This document shows, piece after piece, positions 52,601-59,499 of a stretch of DNA of 64,000 nucleotides. Where the stretch lies: contig NC_058196.1 in assembly GCF_907165205.1 (NCBI RefSeq), positions 21,618,501 to 21,682,500 of the forward strand. Direction: 5' to 3'. The DNA comes from Coccinella septempunctata (taxonomy: Eukaryota > Arthropoda > Insecta > Coleoptera > Coccinellidae). Under the pieces are notes generated by a model. That model was not told where the DNA came from. It did not search any database and saw only the letters and a list, made by a program, of their open reading frames with translations. The translations under genes were made by a program, and so were the position numbers. Numbering within the stretch: the first letter of the stretch is position 1; every line of letters starts with the position of its first letter.

Positions 52601-55600
52601 ATGTTCTGCAGAATTATGACGGCGGCTTTGGGAAGAATAGAAACGATTCTGATCACCTGATCAGGTTCTAATGGTTGTATTATTCAGGGTGAGTCTTTGA
52701 CTCGTACAAATAACTCAACAGTAGACTCTTGAGGTCAAAAGAAACACTTTTTCGTTTACTATCTTTTCCCAATCGGCTCGGTTAAAAGATATCCGCTGTT
52801 GAAAAACCATTGAAAAAATGTTATTATTACGTCTTCCAATTTTCTTATTATAACCATTGCGTACCATAAATTCAAAGAATCCAACTCTAGAAACTGAGTA
52901 GGGAAACAATCCAATGAATATTTGAAAGTTTTGTAAAATAAAGTGTTCTTCATATTTTCTCGTATAATTTGCCGTTTTCGAGTAATTTGATGTTCAAAAA
53001 CTAAAAAGTATATGTGAAATTTGAAAAATAGGGTACTTTGGCTGAATATAACTCTATTCAAGATATCCACAGATGTGTAGTGTCACAGATTCATCTAGTT
53101 ATTCTGCGGTTATTTTGATGTTAAAAAATAACTGTGAAATTCGAAAAATTAGGTACTTTGACCGAATGCAACTTTTTGAAATAATCACAAATGTGTAGTG
53201 TCACAGATTTAGCTAGTTATTTTGAAGGTAATTTTGTTTTTCCATGGGTGGCACAGCTGATTATGGAAACTTAATATGGCTATATCTTTTTATCAGGGCC
53301 TAATCGTAAAAAATAGTATAGGAAATCAATGTTTCTTTTGACCTCAAGAATCTACGATTCAATACAAGATATTTGTACGAGTAAAAGACTCACCCTGTAT
53401 AGCCTATACAGATGGCTTTGAAAAATCTGCACAAGTCTTACCATACTTAAAGATTGCACTCAATAGTAAATGGTATTTGTGGATTTATCATCAGCTTACA
53501 ATACAGAGTGAAAGATAGATTTTTTAAACTCAAAGTCATTTGAACAGTGGCAGAATGGTTCATTATATAGAGAATATGTTATCTACCCAAAGACTTCTTG
53601 TTTCTGTTTATTATGAAAGGAGTGAACTACTCGTTGAAAATCAAGGATTTGAATTAATTTGTTTTGTCCTATCAGGGATCCCCAATTTCTTTCTGAAATG
53701 CATATATGTAGAGTTCCTAGGTTAGTATAATGAGACTTCAGGGAAAGATATCGACTTGTGCAATATTTAATGAAAATCTTTCTTTATAAGTCGTAATTCA
53801 CAAGTACAATAGAGAGTTGAATAGAATTGTGAGTTTTCACTTATAACGCGACAAAAAGATCTCCATTAATATAATGAGATCGCAAAGAAATGATGTTTTC
53901 ACGTTGCAAGGTGACAAAAACCCAATATTTGAAAGAGTACATATGTACAGGTTCATTGGTGAATGTACCATAACCAGAGATAGATCTACCCTAGACAATT
54001 CCAAAAAACCTTTATACAGTGTGTCAATTTGGAGAAGATACCACCCCAATATCTCGACCATCATGCAAAATCAGAAAAAAGCAAAACGAGGTAAATTTTT
54101 GTTCATAGAGGGACATTTTATACGGTTGGTCCCAATCAACTTTTATCAAACGTGTTAGCGTGATGACAGCAACCCGTAAAAATCCTCAAAGAGTTGAGTG
54201 ACACCTTGTTTCGAAGGTTATTCGATTACCTTTACAAAAATATCATACAGACATCTGTTAGTATTTCCCAAAAATGAAAAATTAAGTAGATCAGTTACGA
54301 TAGTAAGATTTGCAATGAAACATGAGACAATTTTCTCTGTAAAAGATTTTCCAAATGTTGTCCATTATTTTGTACACAATTTTCAATTTCGGCCTTTACA
54401 TTTTGTGAAACTTCAACTTGAATTCCTAGACATGCTGAGCGTTATACATAACCAACTTTGAATATCTCCAGAGGAAAAATCTAAATGTGTCAAATCTGGG
54501 GAATGTGGTGGTCTCTCAATTGGTCCTCTTCTACCAATCCATTCCTCTGGGAAATGATCAGTGAGCAATCCAGAAATGAATAGTTAGAAGAGTTGAATCG
54601 CCACCACGCTCTCCAGACTTGACACTTTTTTTTTCATCTAGGTACATTGGGTTGTGTATAAATCACAGCACCGCGATGTAGAAAAATTAAAAGCAAGAAT
54701 ACGAGAAATTTAAGTTGAAGTTTTCCAGGACCTAAAGGCCGAATTTGAAAATAGGTTATATTATGGAAATCATTTTGAAAATCTTTCATAGTAAAAATGT
54801 TACATTTACTTCAAGTTTCATTGCAACTGTTACTATTGTAAGTACATATTCTACTCCTTTTTTTCTGTGCTCAGGGATACTGAGGTACCTGTGTTGACAT
54901 ACAGTTTTCTACTGTCGTTGTAACACATGGTCTACCACATCTGGGTCTTTAAGGAACACTTCCAGTAGCAACGTATCGTGAAGGTAAACGTACCAATACA
55001 AGTAGTCTTATCACCAAAAGGATTTCCCATAAAAAAGTCAAATAACCCGTCTTAATTCGAATCAACCTGTGTACCGCCTCTTGTCGCTAGACAAACTTGG
55101 TTAGAAAGGATAAAGTGATTAAGATTATATCATGAAACCGAAGATCTCCCAGCTCTGTTCACGATCAACCCGGTGTCTTGATTCAATTAATCAAGAAGGC
55201 CCAGACACCGTAGGCATAAGGTCGTCTATTAAATCGCCACAGTTCGATTAATCGCATATTTTTCTAGTTGTAATCGGGGCAGTTTTGGCAGACGCGGCCG
55301 CTGCCCAGACTGTGCTTTTTCAGGAATCAATCTATAATTAAACCCGTTTTAATTGGCATCGAAACAATATCCCGCTAATGAACAAGACGGCGAATGTAAG
55401 AAATTACGAAATCGAGTGTCGATTCCCGTTTGTAATCCCTGTAACATACTAAAAGGAACATCTAGCATTTGGTCGGTCTCCAAGCTAATCCCGAGGAGAA
55501 ATCCAGCTTATGCATTCCGTACACGAGAATAATTGCTCTAACTTGCTACTGGGTTGCGTTGTTTCTATGAAAAGCCCTAGGAATTTTCGAAATCCAGGTC

Positions 55601-57392
55601 GAAGTAGGTCGCGGGCAATTGTTCCATCACTATTATGAATTTTCGTTAGATGTTCGTCATTGTTCGAGATCAAAAAATTTCAATAATATTGATGATAATA
55701 TTTTGAATTATTCTAGCACATCCTGAGTGCCATTTCGACTAAAATTAACATCAATCACAATAATACCGCACAGGCGCAATAGACACGATCTGGAGCCCTT
55801 AAAACAGAGGGTCATTTTACCAATACATTGTTACATTGCACAAAATTGTTTACCCCGTCGATTATTATTTTGTAGAAAAAAATTCGAAAAAGTCGATATT
55901 TAATTTAAATTATGCAACGTTCTATGTATTATTGGGAAATTCGTCATGCTCCCTCTACCAATAATTGATTACAATTATCGGAGATCTTTAGTCATAATTT
56001 GTTTGAAGTTTTTATAATTGTTATTCAACCCCCCAATGTGCTCATTATTTATTATACTATGAAGAGACAAGTTGAGAAATTTTATGACTTCTCTTCAAGG
56101 GACATTAGGTAACACAATCATTTCATTTATCGATAAGAAGAATGAAAAATTTTATTTCCCATAAGTTGGTGATATTCAAAACTCTTATGGCCATTCACAC
56201 TCTTATCAGTAAAAAATGATTTCTAACTTAACATACTTTAAAATTTCAATTATTGTTTACTGAAATGCTGCAAAGGGCCATAGGCAAGAGGGGTAATCAC
56301 ATCCGAAATCGATGTACTTTTGAAGACCAAAATCATCATCCGAAATCATGAAATCATATTGATTTCCTAAATCAATGTATATTTTTCACAGAGTGCTTAC
56401 CCCCTTGGCCATAAGCCACAGACGAGAACTGGAGAATGGAGGTCAAAATAGCAGAGAGGTTTTCTTCACACAAAAATACTCAATGCTTAAAAAAATTGGA
56501 ATAATAACATGTTTTGGTTGAGAACAGCAGTATGTCTGTTGATGTTCCAGGGTATTTTCACAAATTTACCCTCTTGAAAATACCTTGATTATTTTCCAAG
56601 TTGAAGCAGTAAGGGGTAACCTAAGCAAACAAATTTGAAAATCAGAAAGTTCTTTCCAATCATATATAGCAATATATTTCTTTCCTTGAACTCTTGACGA
56701 GTTAAGATGATATAGTTCCTAGTAAAAGTTTCTTCAAAACACAATAGTCTTGTCCGTAGTGTGGTTCACAAGGGTTGTGAACTGTACAGAGCAAGCACAA
56801 ATGGATTTTTGCTACCCTAAAATGCAATTGCGCTTGCTCTGCACTGTTCACAACCATTGTGAACCACTCTACAGACAAACCTAATGTTGCAGGTACTGTT
56901 CTTGAAAGATCTCAAAACCCATCGATATATATTAAGATATACCTACCCCTTGGTCAATTCCTCATAGGGGAACAAATATTAACAATATACAGAAATATTA
57001 AAATGGTGAATGAAACCTGACATATTTTCATTTCTAATGAAGATAATTGAAATTGTATTGTGCTCATTGTTTGCTCCTTGTAAGATTGTCTCAGATCTAT
57101 TCTTCCCTTAAAAGGAAAAGTTTATGTGTCAACGGTAGAATAAATTTCTAAGTCATACGGCATTCAACGATTTTAAAATTGGGCTTCCAATTATTATTGA
57201 AATTACTTGCTTTGTTATATTATCTCACAACACTCAGAATTAAACTAATATAATGAAAATGCATACCTTTCCTTGCATAATGAGCCGAATTGTAAGTGTG
57301 ACATTGGGTTCATCTTTTGGTGGCATATCCAAATCCATTTTGTGTTATTGAGCAAAAGGTCAGGGCAAAGGGATAGGAATTTTAGTTGTGAT
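22324..57392 (-). CDS. mub: Poly(rC)-binding protein with three KH domains, mub ortholog (8 coding exons)
   Basis: Coding exons in order are 57338-57267, 41386-41330, 38182-38066, 37029-36760, 32618-32334, 27643-27550, 25843-25567 and 22657-22324. They total 1506 nt, 501 residues plus TGA, with every junction GT/AG and in phase. KH1 (about residues 12-82) is split over three exons with GKKG in its loop. KH2 (about 104-172) has GKGG and the PCBP hallmark ASQCGSLIGKGGSKIKQIRE. KH3 (about 323-390) has LIGCIIGKGGTKIAEIRQ. Between KH2 and KH3 is a Pro/Ala/Leu-rich linker, and after KH3 an Ala/Ser/Gly-rich tail. Family members bind C-rich single-stranded RNA and act in splicing, stability and translation; the Drosophila ortholog is expressed in mushroom bodies. 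The tail LINMSVELQKANLEAQ favours mub over other PCBPs. The exon starting at 57392 begins with an acceptor, so the promoter lies further upstream. Confidence 0.92.
23218..24645. mobile_element. Fold-back element, CAGGGTGTTTACT terminus
   Basis: The left end CAGGGTGTTTACTAAAGATG at 23218 is preceded by TA. The right end, read on the minus strand, is TGGGATGTCAACTTATGTTG. Both continue into GC(A/G)AAAAATnCAGGAGGTG. A further matched block (ATTTCGTTAAAATGTTCGA on the right, TATCGTTAAAATTTTCGA on the left) lies deeper in the arms. The right boundary is less certain than the left. Confidence 0.5.
24206..24270 (+). repeat. Weak hammerhead-like motif
   Basis: CTGAAGA at 24226-24232 is followed by a stretch whose GAU..CC / GG..AUC can pair, then GAAAC at 24249-24253. 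The expected G-U-H after a four-base loop is not present (GTGGCC instead), so it is a decayed relative or a chance match. Confidence 0.25.
25567..25843 (-). CDS. mub: mub coding exon 7 (KH3)
   Basis: The exon encodes LAALAGSQLRTASSRNQQNA, then MTVPNELIGCIIGKGGTKIA, ISGAMIRISNCDDRESGVTD, TITISGNPDAVALAQYLINM and two bases of Ser. GKGG and IRQISGAMIRIS mark KH3. The acceptor is ACGTTTTCAG and the donor is GAG|GTAAGT. Reading through this donor would stop after one or a few codons. Confidence 0.92.
26020..27345 (+). pseudogene. Non-LTR retrotransposon ORF2 fossil (jockey-like), split by a MITE
   Basis: Fragments in shifting frames read KYLEITLNSSV, WNKHLNIAASKSMMILRRLA and GKTWEMQPK before 26172. 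After 26760 they read YALIAGPVITYGTIVWNSKA, a GHSG-like RNase H remnant near 26922 and NPFHWPGNF. These match the end of the reverse transcriptase domain and the RNase H/tail of insect jockey-type ORF2 (KYLGV..LD, GKTWGL.PK, RP..TYGA.VW, W.PGHSG). It has many stops and shifts and no activity. It lies in mub intron 6 in the opposite sense. Confidence 0.6.
26173..26759. mobile_element. Family C palindromic element, copy 1
   Basis: The left end CAGCGTGGGCAAAATTCG and right end CGAATTTTGACCATCCTG are flanked by TA on each side. The arms contain GAGAACTATA..AGCT and its complement AGCTGCTATAGTTCTCGAG. It is 587 bp and 60-plus bp of each arm match copy 2 at 45169. It sits inside the retrotransposon fossil. 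Confidence 0.75.
27550..27643 (-). CDS. mub: mub coding exon 6 (Ala/Gly/Leu-rich linker)
   Basis: The 94-nt exon encodes IAALGKSPLAGLAALGLGGL and APANTGGLNPA plus one base of the next codon. The acceptor is TTGTTTCAG and the donor is GCAG|GTACCT. The SPLA.LAALGL.G block is typical of insect mub linkers. Confidence 0.85.
29724..31509. mobile_element. Family A element, copy 1 (with a nested MITE)
   Basis: The left end GAAGATTACAGAGTAGAAAG and right end CTTTCTCCTCTATAATTTTT are imperfect versions of the family terminus CAAAGATTATAGAGTAGAAA. The interior aligns along its length with copies at 41763 and 50090, for example GATGTGAGCGCCATCTGTGT near the left and GCGCCATCTCATTGTCAAAT near the right. 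It has no transposase and a second element inserted at 30754-31043. Confidence 0.75.
30754..31043. mobile_element. MITE nested in family A copy 1, 5-bp duplication TATTG
   Basis: The termini are CCAAAGAGTATCAACAAGAG and its near-complement ending TTTTTGATACTCTTTGG. TATTG flanks both sides. The homologous place in copy 2 (about 42738) has a single TATTG and no insert, giving a clean empty site. The 290-bp interior is more CpG-rich than its surroundings. Confidence 0.75.
32334..32618 (-). CDS. mub: mub coding exon 5 (linker) with an internal alternative donor
   Basis: The exon codes for 95 residues, from SPPKGATIPYRPKPQ through GGQAYTIQGNYAVPAHTD to ALPPGHLLPD. The main donor is CAGAT|GTAAGT at 32334/32333. 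A second perfect donor, CAGAC|GTAAGT, lies inside at 32496/32495 in the same phase. Its use would remove 54 residues (VSNSVMTPLL onward) without a frameshift. Confidence 0.85.
33075..33445. repeat. Family B element, truncated copy
   Basis: It starts within the family (ACAAATATTTTAACAGTA, CATTCTTGAGGTCAA) and carries GCTGTTGAAAAACCATT and CAAAGAACCCAACACTTGAA, which match the copies at 52684 and 63386. The CAGGGTGAGTC terminus is missing. Tc1 copy 1 begins 14 bp further on. Confidence 0.55.
33795..35878 (-). pseudogene. Broken Tc1-like transposase (copy 1)
   Basis: The N-terminal part is 35878 to about 35400, with two helix-turn-helix segments (GWTYTRIAERLRVSHTSVSR is the first), and includes the first catalytic Asp in FTDES. 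The C-terminal part is 34212-33795 with the second Asp (MDDN) and the Glu (NPIEQVW). The foreign insertion lies just after the first Asp. A C-terminal frameshift follows RRLKSS. Confidence 0.85.
34223..35398. mobile_element. Second Tc1/mariner-type element nested in Tc1 copy 1
   Basis: The ~38-bp inverted termini share TTTTAGCAGTCGGTTGGCCA. The outermost bases read TATACTTCATTC..GAATGAAGTATA, so the target duplication is TA or TATA. Inside on the plus strand are decayed N-terminal transposase words: MPKVMEKRDRVSGSAI at about 34370, then PDILKSKIRQTVANIFK (about 34453-34503), a 53-bp gap with GTAAG..TTTCAG borders, and LNISTIRKIVNKKDDKEF followed by GRPKKV. The catalytic domain is absent, so it is a deletion derivative. 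Confidence 0.7.
36187..36535 (+). repeat. Dispersed repeat E, copy 1
   Basis: It matches 43753-44340 over its length, with blocks such as TTGGGTTATCACTGCATATG, AAATATGGGGTTTTAAAATT, ACAATGTCCAATCAGCTTGT and CTGCAACCGGCCAT. Copy 2 contains ~220 bp that are absent here after the CGGCCAT block. There are no obvious terminal inverted repeats, so its type is unknown. Confidence 0.65.
36760..37029 (-). CDS. mub: mub coding exon 4 (entire KH2)
   Basis: The exon codes for 90 residues in phase 0, starting WCSQFQEVNSSGSG and holding ITLRLIVPASQCGSLIGKGG, QVASEMLPNSTERAVTISG and ITQCIYHICTVMLE. The acceptor is GATCCCTCAG and the donor is GAG|GTGAGT. Base composition is much more GC-rich than the surrounding intron. 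Confidence 0.92.
37030..38065 (-). other. mub intron 3
   Basis: 1.0 kb. It contains the nested hairpin MITE at 37436-37695 and nothing else recognised. Confidence 0.55.
37436..37695. mobile_element. Hairpin MITE (GGTGGGTTCAT arms), possibly two-layered
   Basis: The inner arms GGTGGGTTCATGCAAAGCTC (from 37511) and the complement ending AACCCACC at 37648 pair with few mismatches and share ACTAAG.CCTGA deeper in. Outer pairing between TTTATGAGGCCTTCCTAAGA (about 37438) and its approximate complement near 37670-37692 suggests an older layer of the same family. Confidence 0.5.
38066..38182 (-). CDS. mub: mub coding exon 3 (rest of KH1)
   Basis: The exon encodes 39 residues, SGAKINISDGSCPERIVTVT through FTLICKKFEE, in phase 0 on both sides. 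The acceptor is CTTTTTTCAG and the donor is GAG|GTATGT. SGAKINISDGSCPERIVTV is close to invariant in PCBP/mub proteins. Confidence 0.9.
39859..39932. repeat. Short hairpin repeat (CACAGATTACA stem)
   Basis: CACAGATTACA and TGTAATCTGTG form a perfect stem around an AT-rich loop. The outer bases (ACCGATCAAGAAG against a CGGTTTTAAGAAGG complement) extend the pairing imperfectly. It lies only ~35 bp from the next MITE. Confidence 0.45.
39967..40209. mobile_element. hAT-like MITE with an 8-bp target duplication
   Basis: The 23-bp perfect inverted termini begin CATAGACATAGAGACATGG. The flanks are an exact 8-bp direct repeat TTCTTGTC (39959-39966 and 40210-40217), the size that hAT transposases leave. 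Inner arms pair as well (ACGTCGGGA with TCCCGACG). The 243-bp interior is noncoding. Confidence 0.85.
41076..41154. mobile_element. Tiny MITE remnant (AAACCACGTTTA hairpin)
   Basis: AAACCACGTTTA and TAAACGTGGTTT pair around a ~25-nt loop. The outer parts (ATTAAACAATG against the complement of CACTGTTCAAT) pair imperfectly. It sits 175 bp from the 57-nt mub exon 2. Confidence 0.4.
41330..41386 (-). CDS. mub: mub coding exon 2, 57-nt microexon with the KH1 GXXG loop
   Basis: The exon encodes exactly 19 residues, EVGSIIGKKGEIVNSFRAE, in phase 0 on both sides, between TTTGTTTCAG and GAG|GTAAGT. It holds the RNA-gripping GKKG loop and helix of KH1. Skipping would keep the frame but destroy the domain. 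Confidence 0.9.
41763..43209. mobile_element. Family A element, copy 2
   Basis: It runs from CAAAGATTATCGAGTAGAAA at 41763 to TATAATCTTTG ending at 43209. It aligns collinearly with copy 1 and, at both ends, with copy 3, all in the same orientation. It lacks the 290-bp insert of copy 1. Confidence 0.75.
43753..44340 (+). repeat. Dispersed repeat E, copy 2
   Basis: This is a longer version of 36187-36535 in the same orientation. It shares both ends (GGGGAATTCT..CTCAATTTGG; GACGTTTCAAAGATA..GGAGTCTTCCCTATTGCA). The extra ~220 bp around 44042-44260 is a difference between copies: an insertion here or a deletion there. Confidence 0.65.
44419..45000. mobile_element. Family D fold-back element, copy 1
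   Basis: The left terminus CAGTGTGTGAATTCGAAGAG is preceded by TA. The arms pair around a centre near 44765: AAGTAGAATAGTTACAATAG at 44636 with CTATTCTACTC near 44890, and the CATGAAACATGA block with its complement. The right terminus is not clear. Confidence 0.55.
45169..45761. mobile_element. Family C palindromic element, copy 2
   Basis: It runs from CAGGGTGGGCAAAATTCGTT to the complement ending CCCTG at 45761. The arms share GATCTCGAGAACTATAGCAG and AGCTAGAAGAAAACGGATG. A family B element begins four bases later (TATA between). Confidence 0.78.
45766..46254. mobile_element. Family B fold-back element, copy at 45.8 kb
   Basis: Termini CAGGATGAGTCTTTGACTGG and the complement of CAGGGTGAGACTCTGACTCG, flanked by TA. 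It carries the family words AACAGTAGATTCTTGAGG and AAAAAGATATAGCCATTTTA. No reading frame. Confidence 0.7.
46550..46720. other. GC/CpG-richer intronic patch
   Basis: A local rise in GC and CpG (CCGCCTCCATTCCGCGAATGC and similar) inside AT-rich mub intron 1. It is not shared with other parts of the window and not protein-like. It could be a conserved regulatory segment. Confidence 0.3.
47275..47842. mobile_element. Family B element, decayed copy
   Basis: It starts CAAGGTGAGGTCAAAAGAAA, having lost the GTCTTTGACTCGTAC section, and ends GAGTCAAAGACTG without the final CACC. The interior keeps AAAGATATAGCCATCTTAAG and the CATCTGTGGATCTCTTGAAA block. Confidence 0.6.
48816..48905 (+). pseudogene. 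Transposase C-terminal fossil (IS630/Tc1/mariner type)
   Basis: A short frame reads SLNPTPLDLVLWGCFKN, matching the SPDLTPLDFFLWGYLK motif that carries the last acidic residue in many insect DDE transposases. The preceding bases suggest a GRxAIK remnant in another frame. Isolated, with no termini found. Confidence 0.4.
50090..50905. mobile_element. Family A element, copy 3 (short, with a nested MITE)
   Basis: It runs from AAAGATTATAGAGTAGAAAG to CTTTCTACTCTATAATCTTT, the cleanest termini of the family. It is internally deleted relative to copies 1 and 2 and carries a 203-bp insert near its left end. Confidence 0.78.
50133..50335. mobile_element. MITE nested in family A copy 3
   Basis: Termini CAGTGACTCTAACGAGATAG and the complement of CAGTGACTCTATCAAACACA, flanked by TA. 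An inner arm AGCAAGAATATGGCGG pairs perfectly with CCGCCATATTCTTGCT. The other family A copies lack it. Confidence 0.78.
51171..51865. mobile_element. Family B fold-back element, copy at 51.2 kb
   Basis: CAAGGTGAGTCTTTGACGTA at the left and GAGTCAAAGACTCACCTTG at the right, with matching arms. It shares TTCAGAATAACCAGCTGAAT and the CATCTGTGGATC block with other copies. Confidence 0.72.
52080..52320. other. GC/CpG-rich patch in mub intron 1
   Basis: About 200 bp that is clearly GC-rich in a very AT-rich intron, with many CpG (for example GTCTTCGCGTCCGCAGCCC and CGGGGCGGCGGGTTCGG). It has no repeat partner and no protein-like frame. An internal promoter or enhancer is possible. Confidence 0.35.
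52684..53397. mobile_element. Family B fold-back element, most complete copy
   Basis: CAGGGTGAGTCTTTGACTCG at 52684 and GAGTAAAAGACTCACCCTG ending at 53397, 714 bp, TA on the right. The arms share ATTCTTGAGGTCAAAAGAAAC-type sequence. The middle contains two tandem copies of a ~110-bp block ending CACAGATT.A..TAGTTATT (near 53090 and 53215). Confidence 0.75.
54017..54880. mobile_element. Family D fold-back element, copy 2, with transposase remnants on both arms
   Basis: The left terminus CAGTGTGTCAATTTGGAGAA follows TA. The left arm, read on the minus strand (54560 downward), encodes PEEWIGRRGPIERPPHSPDL followed by THLDF. The right arm, read on the plus strand (54600-54790), encodes PPRSPDLT and then, after a frameshift, KSQHRDVEKLKARIREI and LKAEFEN. 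Both are the C-terminal end of the same DDE transposase type, head to head. The right end is truncated near 54880. Confidence 0.6.
55140..55440. other. GC-richer unique patch in mub intron 1
   Basis: Local CpG enrichment (CAGACGCGGCCGCTGCCCAG near 55288), homeodomain-like TTAATTGG/ATTAAT sites around it, and no repeat partner or frame. A regulatory element is plausible; nothing here proves it. Confidence 0.3.
56745..56883. mobile_element. Hairpin MITE (TTGTCCGTAG.GTGGTTCACAA arms)
   Basis: About 52-nt arms pair with few mismatches: GTGGTTCACAAGGGTTGTGA against the complement of TCACAACCATTGTGAACCAC, and CAGAGCAAGC against GCTTGCTCTG. The loop is ~35 nt. The arms also contain a small inner palindrome (TTCACAA..TTGTGAA). 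Confidence 0.7.
57267..57392 (-). CDS. mub: mub coding exon 1 (start codon, first strand of KH1)
   Basis: The acceptor is ATTTTATTTTCAG before 57392, then 54 nt of 5' UTR. The ATG at 57338 opens MDLDMPPKDEPNVTLTIRLI and ends MQGK|GTATGC. VTLTIRLIMQGKE is the diagnostic KH1 start of mub/PCBP. The two in-frame Met codons (residues 1 and 5) leave some doubt about the start. Confidence 0.9.
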
Positions 57393-58073
57393 CTGAAAAT
57401 AAAATGAAAATTATTCAAACAAAGGTTACAGCAAAACATTGGCTGGAAATTTGAGGGAATAGTTAAATTGTGAACAGAAACTTTACTTTATTATCGTCCT
57501 TTGAAGAAGTGTATAGTTTCTAGCTAATGAAATCACTTTCACACAAACAAATAAACAGAAATACCAGAATCACAATGAGAAATTGAAGGGATGATTATCA
57601 AACATAACCTTTGAAATGAGCTTGTGTCATAGAACTCATAAACAAACAGTCAAACAGTGATGTGTTCCGCTTTTTTACTCACATGAAACTATTTTGAAAA
57701 TAATGAAACTTCTTGGAATAAAGGAACCCGATTTGTTGAGAGGCTGCAGATTCACCACTTCCAGGACAAAATCAAACAAACACAATTTTCAGTCTCTTTC
57801 TAATCCTTACAAACTGTACCGACGCAGTAACCGTTCTCCGGGATTTTCAAAGAAATGTCATGCCAAATGCCAACCATAGAATAGCATTCCTGACAGCATC
57901 AACGTGCTTGGTTAGCATGAGGGGCAGGACCGTACTCAGCTCCATATGCTCGTATATCAACAAATCGTAGAATTTCATGATGAAACATTTGGTTATAGCT
58001 TGTAATGTTGATGAAATCAGAAATAAGGAAAATTGGAGGATAAAAATCTCATAGTCTTGTATTGGATTATACA
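57393..58073. other. Upstream of mub coding exon 1, nothing recognised
   Basis: Because the ATG exon starts with an acceptor, this is probably a 5' UTR intron. It is AT-rich and without shared repeats. No convincing noncoding exon or promoter could be placed. Confidence 0.4.
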
Positions 58074-58415
58074 CAGGGTGTATTTGAATGTGGGGCTTTT
58101 TTAATAACAGAAGGTAAAACTGGTCAAAATGAAGCGTTTCACCAAAAATCACCTATACAAAATTTCAAAACGGCAAAGTTGAAAAAAGAATGAAAATGAT
58201 TACTGAAATAGATCGTATGCGAGCCTAGGCCCAAAGATTATAGAGTTAACTCTATAATCTTTGCCTGAACCGTTTGTTAGCTGAATTAGCAAATCAATGG
58301 AAAAAAACTTATCGATTCGACCATGTGGTTTCGTATAGGATATTGGCACGTTCGATATTTACGTTCTAATGAAAATGGAAACTTAGCCTCACCTAACACC
58401 TTCAAAAACACCCTG
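58074..58415. mobile_element. Element with CAGGGTGT termini and a family A palindrome at its centre
   Basis: CAGGGTGTATTTGAATGTGG at 58074 and the complement of CAGGGTGTTTTTGAAGGTG ending at 58415, TA on the right flank. Only ~20-25 terminal bases are inverted; the rest is not palindromic. A 32-bp perfect palindrome lies in the middle (58232-58263). Confidence 0.5.
58232..58263. repeat. Perfect 32-bp palindrome made of two family A termini
   Basis: CAAAGATTATAGAGTT is followed at once by its exact reverse complement. The first 14 bases equal the terminal bases of the family A elements, so this is two element ends joined with no interior. Confidence 0.75.
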
Positions 58416-59499
58416 TAGGTATATATGCTTAACCGAACTCCGCTTTTGGGATCAGAAGGAAGATTTTTAATTTTCTGATAATATACGTAAAATTTATTCG
58501 ATAGAAAAGATTCAATTGCAATAAGATTTCTGATTGAGTAAACAGTAATGTGCAAAATTCAAATATTCAGTATGCTTTAACAGGTCTTCGTTTACACCAA
58601 ATTACGCAACTTCCAATGTATGATTGAGGTCTGAGGAAGTTGGACTTGCACCTTGTACGAGGATTAGAGAGTTTGAGTTTTTTTTAATGGAAAGTTTCAA
58701 TTTTGTTTTGTTTTGTTTTCTGAACTGTTTGGGGTTCAGAGAGCGCGAATATAGTGCATAGTCCTGAAATCTCCAAGAAATTCATGGATGAATGTTATGA
58801 GCGTAGGCTAGCGTAAAAAATTAATAATTTCTGTTTTTATCGATAAAAAATCTTGTCTGTTCTTTTGCGCCTCTTGCATGAGATTTAAGTTGTTAAGTAG
58901 TTCTGCTTTTTTTATTTGATCAATTGTTAATTTTATTTAGCGATTTTATCAATGAGTTCCATTTGAACTTTCTCCACAGAAAAATAAGAAGTCTTGTCCT
59001 TCGCGCGACAGGCCGAATCCACATTATTCATTTTTTGAAAATAATCTTTAATTTTTTTACCATCTCTAAAATAAAATCCCTTGTGCAGTGGAAAGCCGGT
59101 TTTTCCATTGTTCAAGATACGTCCATTGTCCATTATTACATTGGTGACAGCGGTGGAGATTCTTTGTTACAGAACAATCACTTTCAGTAATTGTGTTCCT
59201 TCGTAAAAATCGACACAATTGCAAACATTGACAACTATAATCACATGAAAATAGTGTAGGTTTCATATTTTTCTCGGTTCTGAACATAAAGGGTAAAACA
59301 TGATTGTTAATTATTGATTGGTTATTACTCAAATTTATGGAAGAAGCGTCGGGTTCTCGACATAAGGTGTTTTGGGCTTTTTATCCAAGGTTATTTCCAA
59401 ATATTTTACTGCAGACTTCCATTCCATGATGAACATTATATTGAATTCATGTGGCCGATACTTCATGAACATCTATAATGGAACTTAAAATAGCTTATA
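58416..59499. other. Upstream of mub, nothing firmly recognised
   Basis: AT-rich, with a short TTTTG microsatellite near 58693-58715. The small overlapping frames at 58.9-59.3 kb lack family features. Confidence 0.4.

Larger units (their letters stand above)
41387..57266 (-). other. mub intron 1 (15.9 kb), repeat-rich
   Basis: The largest intron of the gene. It carries family A copies 2 and 3, repeat E copy 2, family D copies 1 and 2, family C copy 2, four family B copies, one hairpin MITE and several GC-richer patches (43.4-43.6, 46.55-46.7, 52.1-52.3, 55.15-55.4 kb) that are not part of any repeat seen here. Confidence 0.6.
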
